Origin: an uncultured Clostridiaceae bacterium | Lineage (GTDB): Bacteria > Bacillota > Clostridia > Lachnospirales > Lachnospiraceae | Reading direction: 5' to 3' | Assembly: GCA_947175805.1 (NCBI GenBank) | Contig: CAMWOF010000062.1 | Location: 1-10,141, forward strand | Length of the DNA: 10,141 nucleotides | Part shown: positions 6,229-10,141 of the stretch, one piece after another | How the letters are laid out: each line of letters begins with the position of its first letter | How positions within the stretch are numbered: position 1 is the stretch's first letter | Translations under genes and position numbers: made by a program | Notes under the pieces: model-generated | What the model saw: only the letters and a program-made list of their open reading frames with translations | What the model was told of the DNA's origin: nothing | Databases searched by the model: none

Positions 6229-7797
6229 ATGGAGAAGGCGATTTGGGTTATTGGAAATGATAGAAATGATATATTAGAGGCGCAGCGGCGAATCAATTCC
6301 ACCGGAAGTATGCGTGCCGTCTGCCTTTTGTCCACGGCGGCGGTGCAGAGGGCTGTGGGGCTTTTATCAGCGGAGGAGGACACATCAGGCAGTTCGCCGT
6401 CACTGATTATTATGGATTACCAGATGGCAGCGGCGGAGGATTTTTTTGTGCTTTCGCTGTTAAAGAACCAGCAGGCCATTGCCAGTGTGCCGTTGTTTTT
6501 TATGACGGAGGAGAGAAGTGAAGCATTAGACGAAGACTGCTTCTCCAGAGGTGCGCTGGTGGTTTTAAACAAGCCTTTCACGCGGAACGGCATTTTGCGG
6601 ATTGAACGCATGGCATGGCAGTATGAGGTGACGAAGAATTATGAAAAAATGCTGCAAAAACAAGCGGGGGATTTACAGGCGGCAAAGGAGATTGTGCGCT
6701 TAAACAAGCAGCTCCAGTCGAGAAATGAACTGCTTTACCAAGTGTTTGGCAGGTATTTTCCTGACAAGGTGTTAGAGGTAATTCTGGACAAGCCTGAGGG
6801 CGCGGTTATCGGTGGAGAGAAGCAGGAGCTGACGATTATGCTCTGCGATTTGCGGGGCTTTACGTCCTTGTCGGAGGATTTGGAGCCAGAGGCAGTGACC
6901 AGGCTGTTAAATTTTTATTTTAGCAAAATGACGGATGTCATTACCAGCTACCGGGGAACGGTTATTGAGTTTCTTGGCGACGGCATACTGGCGGTGTTTG
7001 GTGCACCGTTGACATCAAAGGAGCAGACCGCAGATGCGGTGGCAGCGGCCATCACTATGCAAAACTGCATGAGTGAGGTCAATGCCTTTTGCCGGGAGCA
7101 GGGATATCCGGCGTTGGAGATGGGAATCGGCATCCACCGGGGCGAGGCATTTATCGGAAATGTCGGCTCGGAGAAAATTATGCGCTATAATGTGGTGGGA
7201 AAGGTGGTCAACGAGTGTTCCCGCATTGAGGGCTACAGTGTAGGCGGGCAGGTTCTGGTGTCGAGGGAGGCATTAGAGGATCTTAACTGCCCTGTGGAAA
7301 TCCATAACCGTATGTCGATTACTGCCAAGGGGATTCATAAGCCGATTTCTGCCTGTGAGGTTATCGGAATTGGTGGGGAAAACGGCTGCCGGATTGAACA
7401 GGTAGACGTGGACACGCTGACAGCAGTGGAGGATTGGATTTTATTTAATCTTTATCGGGTGGAGGAAAAGCTTGTTGCAGAGGAGCCGGTCACGGCGCAG
7501 CTGACAGAGTTTTCAAGAAAGCGGGCGGTAGTGAAGCTTGCCGAACCGGAGGACGAGGAAATCTCCGGGCAGCTTGGTATGTATGTGGATGTGGAGGTTT
7601 TTGCGGCGGGAAAAGATGGCAGGGCGGTTTTTAACGGTGTGTATGCAAAAGTGTTGGAGCATCGCGAGGGAGAACTGATATTGCATTTTACCCATGTGAG
7701 CCGCAGCTTCCAGAGATTTGCAAACAAGGTCTTGCAGGAGGAGCCAGGAGGAGCGGTTTCGGAACAGGCTTCTGCCCAGATGAACTGGAGAGGCTGA
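6229..7797 (+). CDS. REC-class III nucleotide cyclase (adenylate/guanylate cyclase family)
   Basis: A 522-residue soluble protein. Residues 3-130 form a receiver-like domain with acidic Asp11, phosphoacceptor Asp63 (IIMDYQ), Thr93 and Lys115 (NKPF). A coiled coil or signalling helix (about 134-168) leads to a class III cyclase domain (about 197-382). Metal-binding Asp207 (CDLRGFT) and Asp251 (GDGILAVFG), transition-state Asn328 and Arg332 (VNECSR) and Lys367 (AKG) are all present, so catalysis is likely. The two base-recognition positions are Glu247 (usually Lys in adenylate cyclases, Glu in guanylate cyclases) and Asn321 (usually Asp/Thr or Cys), so cAMP versus cGMP cannot be assigned. Residues 388-505 form a further domain I do not recognise. 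AGAGGAG ends 5 bases before the ATG. No histidine kinase is nearby, so the receiver is an orphan here. Confidence 0.88.
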   Translation: MEKAIWVIGNDRNDILEAQRRINSTGSMRAVCLLSTAAVQRAVGLLSAEEDTSGSSPSLIIMDYQMAAAEDFFVLSLLKNQQAIASVPLFFMTEERSEALDEDCFSRGALVVLNKPFTRNGILRIERMAWQYEVTKNYEKMLQKQAGDLQAAKEIVRLNKQLQSRNELLYQVFGRYFPDKVLEVILDKPEGAVIGGEKQELTIMLCDLRGFTSLSEDLEPEAVTRLLNFYFSKMTDVITSYRGTVIEFLGDGILAVFGAPLTSKEQTADAVAAAITMQNCMSEVNAFCREQGYPALEMGIGIHRGEAFIGNVGSEKIMRYNVVGKVVNECSRIEGYSVGGQVLVSREALEDLNCPVEIHNRMSITAKGIHKPISACEVIGIGGENGCRIEQVDVDTLTAVEDWILFNLYRVEEKLVAEEPVTAQLTEFSRKRAVVKLAEPEDEEISGQLGMYVDVEVFAAGKDGRAVFNGVYAKVLEHREGELILHFTHVSRSFQRFANKVLQEEPGGAVSEQASAQMNWRG

Positions 7798-7822
7798 ATA
7801 GTTATAAATATGGAGGACAAGT

Positions 7823-8836
7823 ATGCAGGAGAAATTATACGGCTTTGTCAGACAGGAGAATATCGGGATTCCGGGGTTTGGAGACTGCTACCGCTCTGAG
7901 AGAGATGGCTTTGTAGTGGCAGAGATTTCTGAAAGCCTGTATCAGCCATTGTCTGCCAGGCTGGAACGGGTGGAGTTAAAGGAGGATGGCATAGAGTCAT
8001 ATCAGCAATATTTAAAGCAGCTTGACTGCCGTTTTCTTCTGCTTGTCTGGCGGGAGCATGAGGAGGAGCGGCTCTATTTTTTCAGTGGCACCAGGCAGGT
8101 TCGCGCTCTGGAGTTTCTGGATTATTTAGTACCGGAGTTTGGGCTTGCCAAGGGAGATGCCAGCAGTGCCGGCGGGCGGATGTCCTCCGCAATTCTCAAT
8201 GTGCAGATGGCAGGCATGGAGCTTTCGGAAACTATGGAATATTTCCTGAAAATGTCAGCCTCCTACTTTGAGGACTGTGAGCAGATTGACGCCAGGCAGT
8301 ACGGCATAGAGCATGAGGAGGAAATCCGCAGCTTTCCCCGGTATGTGAAAAAGCAGGTGCCTTGGGCATATGTCCGCTCTACGGATATTGTGGAGCAGGG
8401 CAAAAAGCTCCGCATCAAATCCCTGGAAAATGAGTCGGGAATCATTATTATATCAGACCCTGATATCTACATTATGATTGGCTGCCGGGGTGAGGTTTAT
8501 GATATGCGGCGGGAGAAGTTTGAGCATACCTATGAGGCAACAAAGGAGCCTCTGGATATTTTCACCCATATGCTGGATTTTTTGCCGGAAGCGGAGCTGG
8601 TGCCGGAGGGAAGTTTTATCAGTTTGGATGAGCTGGCGCATCTTTGCTATCCGAAGAAGGACGCCGGTATTTATGCGAAAAAACTCTCAGACCGTACGAA
8701 GGTGTTTCCCACCGGTGATAACGAGGGCTACTATCTGGGCAGGGCAGGGGATTATATGGCGGTACGCAGGGACGACCTTACCGACATTTATGTGATTCAG
8801 GAGGATATTTTTGCACTGACCTACGAGGAAGCTTAG
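7823..8836 (+). CDS. DUF3881-like protein with two PGDYG-like C-terminal repeats
   Basis: A 337-residue acidic cytosolic protein of unknown function. I recall it as DUF3881, a family from Lachnospiraceae and relatives, but this is from memory. An N-terminal half (about 1-170) has no motif I know. The C-terminal half holds two similar units, about 181-238 and 282-335. Each has a D-Y-type strand (Asp214-Tyr216; Asp310-Tyr311), an x-VY or x-IY strand (Glu224-Tyr226; Asp321-Tyr323), a Phe seven residues after that Tyr (Phe233; Phe330) and a closing TYE (236-238; 333-335). The pattern resembles the small PGDYG domain. GGAGG at 7812-7816 is 6 bases before the ATG. It sits 25 bases after the cyclase gene and is probably co-transcribed with it; its location beside rsmI may be its conserved context. 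Confidence 0.7.
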   Translation: MQEKLYGFVRQENIGIPGFGDCYRSERDGFVVAEISESLYQPLSARLERVELKEDGIESYQQYLKQLDCRFLLLVWREHEEERLYFFSGTRQVRALEFLDYLVPEFGLAKGDASSAGGRMSSAILNVQMAGMELSETMEYFLKMSASYFEDCEQIDARQYGIEHEEEIRSFPRYVKKQVPWAYVRSTDIVEQGKKLRIKSLENESGIIIISDPDIYIMIGCRGEVYDMRREKFEHTYEATKEPLDIFTHMLDFLPEAELVPEGSFISLDELAHLCYPKKDAGIYAKKLSDRTKVFPTGDNEGYYLGRAGDYMAVRRDDLTDIYVIQEDIFALTYEEA

Positions 8837-8839
8837 CTT

Positions 8840-8867
8840 GGCTTATGCTGGGGGATTGTGCAAAGCC
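8840..8867 (+). terminator. Imperfect hairpin between the DUF3881-like gene and rsmI
   Basis: GGCTT at 8840-8844 pairs with AAGCC at 8863-8867. The stem continues as TGC (8846-8848) with GCA (8860-8862), leaving A8845 as a one-base bulge and an 11-base loop. Only three Ts follow the stem, so it is a weak terminator at best. It may instead be a transcript-processing or attenuation structure before rsmI. Confidence 0.25.
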
Positions 8868-8905
8868 TTTAGCAGAAATTATGTGTATTGTAGAAGGAAT
8901 TTATT

Positions 8906-9760
8906 ATGACGGGAACATTATATCTTTGCGCTACACCCATTGGCAATCTGGAGGATATGACCTTTCGGGCGGTGCGAGTTCTTAAAGAGGTGGATTTGAT
9001 TGCGGCGGAGGATACGAGGAACAGTATCAAGCTGTTAAATTATTTTGAGATTCAGACACCGATGACCAGCTACCACGAATTTAATAAATATGATAAGGCA
9101 CGGGTGCTCGTTGCAAAGCTGCTGGCGGGGGAAAATATTGCCCTCATTACAGATGCGGGGACGCCGGGCATTTCTGACCCGGGGGAGGAGCTGGTAAAGC
9201 AGTGCCAGGAAGCCGGGGTGACGGTGACTGCCCTGCCTGGCGCCTGTGCGTTTGTAAATGCGCTGGTTGTATCGGGACTGCCCACCAGCCGGGCGGCCTT
9301 TGAGGCATTTTTACCTGCAGATAAAAAAGTGCGGGCGGAGATATTAGAGGAGCTGAAGACGGAGACAAGAACTATCGTGGTCTATGAGGCGCCGCATCGC
9401 CTGCAAAAAACCTTGGCGCTGCTCTTAGAGGCGTTGGGGGACAGGAGGCTTACAGTGTGCCGGGAACTCACGAAGAAGCATGAGACGGTATTTCGGACAA
9501 CGATTGCGGAGGCGATAGCCTACTACAAGGAAAATGCACCCAAGGGGGAATGTGTGCTGGTGCTTGAGGGCAGGGACACAAATGCGCTTAAAGCGGAGGC
9601 GGAGGCAGCCTGGATGGAGATGCCCCTGGATGCACATATGGAAAGGTATTTGTCCCAAGGCATGGATAAAAAGAGCGCCATGAAGCAGGTGGCGGCAGAT
9701 AGAGGAATATCAAAGCGGGAGGTCTATGCCGCACTGTTAAAGGAGGAGAGTATAAAATGA
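8906..9760 (+). CDS. rsmI: 16S rRNA (cytidine1402-2'-O)-methyltransferase
   Basis: A 284-residue SAM-dependent methyltransferase of the tetrapyrrole-methylase fold. RsmI 2'-O-methylates C1402 in the decoding centre of 16S rRNA. Diagnostic motifs are ATPIGNL (9-15), AAEDTRNS (33-40) and DAGTPGISDPG (83-93), the last being the SAM-binding loop. Further segments are GLPTS in the middle, ELTKKHETV near 190, and a C-terminal helix-turn-helix-like segment with SQGMDKKSAMKQ and GISKREVY, typical of the family. Length is normal. AGAAGGA at about 8892-8898 lies 7 bases before the ATG. In B. subtilis it follows yabB and yazA; here yazA is absent and five other genes intervene. Its stop codon overlaps the next ATG. 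Confidence 0.95.
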   Translation: MTGTLYLCATPIGNLEDMTFRAVRVLKEVDLIAAEDTRNSIKLLNYFEIQTPMTSYHEFNKYDKARVLVAKLLAGENIALITDAGTPGISDPGEELVKQCQEAGVTVTALPGACAFVNALVVSGLPTSRAAFEAFLPADKKVRAEILEELKTETRTIVVYEAPHRLQKTLALLLEALGDRRLTVCRELTKKHETVFRTTIAEAIAYYKENAPKGECVLVLEGRDTNALKAEAEAAWMEMPLDAHMERYLSQGMDKKSAMKQVAADRGISKREVYAALLKEESIK

Positions 9761-10141
9761 AGAAGGATGATTTTTCAACACAGGGGAAGACACAGGCCGA
9801 GGGCGGGAAGAACAGTAAGCTCGGAGGAATATTTTTGATTTTACTGTTTGGAAGCCTCTACGTTGTCTGGATAGTTTCCGGGCTGTGGGGCTTGTTTTTC
9901 GCCCCGAAACACGCGATGGAGGATGTGTTTGGCGGCGCAGTTTTAAAGGATAAATATGAGGGGGAAATCAAAATGGCTTCCGCCCGGCTCTGTTCACTGG
10001 AGCATAAGATAAATGGTTTGATACCCACAGGAACAGAGCATTTCTTTCTGATTTATGCAGAGGACATGTCCTCTGCGGTGTTTGTGCGGGCGGATAAGAG
10101 TTTTGATGATGCGTTTACAAATGACTTGTATAATGCTGTAT
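9757..10141 (+). CDS. Putative single-pass membrane protein, N-terminal part (partial)
   Basis: A frame open to the right edge gives 128 residues without a stop. The first 22 residues are polar and Lys-rich. One hydrophobic segment at about 24-48 (GIFLILLFGSLYVVWIVSGLW and following) would span the membrane with the short N-terminus inside. The remainder, from about Pro50, is a soluble and probably extracytoplasmic domain with alternating strand-like stretches (EHFFLIYAED, SAVFVRADKS). I do not recognise the family. The ATG overlaps the rsmI stop as ATGA and has a very strong AGGAGGAG at 9741-9748 inside rsmI, so it is co-transcribed and probably translationally coupled to rsmI. The rest of the gene lies outside the window. 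Confidence 0.75.
   Translation, partial: MKKDDFSTQGKTQAEGGKNSKLGGIFLILLFGSLYVVWIVSGLWGLFFAPKHAMEDVFGGAVLKDKYEGEIKMASARLCSLEHKINGLIPTGTEHFFLIYAEDMSSAVFVRADKSFDDAFTNDLYNAV

Noticed and set aside
7452..7820. 122-codon reverse-strand frame opposite the end of the cyclase gene
   Set aside because: Ser/Thr-rich antisense translation with no motifs, fully explained by codon bias of the + strand gene.
3335..8836. Recently acquired mobile element or genomic island
   Set aside because: No integrase, transposase, tRNA attachment site or terminal repeats are seen, and composition and codon use look like the flanking housekeeping genes.
8856..8891. Promoter for rsmI (TTGTGC ... TATTGT)
   Set aside because: The hexamers match only about three and four of six bases and spacing is not right (24 bases), so it is not supported.

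Overview
The window looks like chromosomal DNA of an anaerobic Firmicute, most likely class Clostridia and family Lachnospiraceae. The reasons are the tmk-yaaR-holB-ricT-trmN6-rsmI gene order known from Bacillus and Clostridia, strong AGGAGG-type ribosome binding sites, roughly even GC content, and a DUF3881-like gene, a family I associate with Lachnospiraceae. All genes lie on the + strand and are tightly packed. No gap exceeds 69 bases. I see no tRNA, rRNA, CRISPR array, insertion sequence or transposase.

Region 1 (1-3313) is the conserved DNA replication and RNA maintenance cluster: the 3' end of tmk, yaaR (DUF327), holB (DNA polymerase III delta'), a PSP1/RicT (YaaT) gene and a TrmN6-type tRNA methyltransferase. 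Compared with the B. subtilis order (tmk-yaaQ-yaaR-holB-yaaT-yabA-yabB-yazA-rsmI), yaaQ/darA, yabA and yazA are not at their expected places. holB/ricT and ricT/trmN6 overlap by a few bases, which suggests translational coupling.

Region 2 (3335-8836) replaces yazA with five genes. They are a xylose-isomerase/endonuclease IV-like TIM-barrel protein, a soluble GAF-GGDEF diguanylate cyclase, a TIR-domain protein with a zinc-ribbon/HTH/zinc-ribbon tail, a REC-coiled coil-class III nucleotide cyclase with an unrecognised C-terminal domain, and a DUF3881-like protein ending in two related PGDYG-like repeats. This is the unusual part of the window. Three second-messenger or NAD-linked signalling proteins (c-di-GMP, 3',5'-cyclic nucleotide, TIR) sit inside a housekeeping operon. 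The GAF domain carries most of the NKFDE motif of cyclic-nucleotide-binding GAF domains. The cyclase has atypical purine-recognition residues (Glu, Asn). A testable model is that the cyclase's product is read by the GAF domain and/or linked to the TIR protein.

Region 3 (8906-10141) returns to the conserved order with rsmI. It is followed, with an ATGA overlap, by the start of a single-pass membrane protein that runs off the window.
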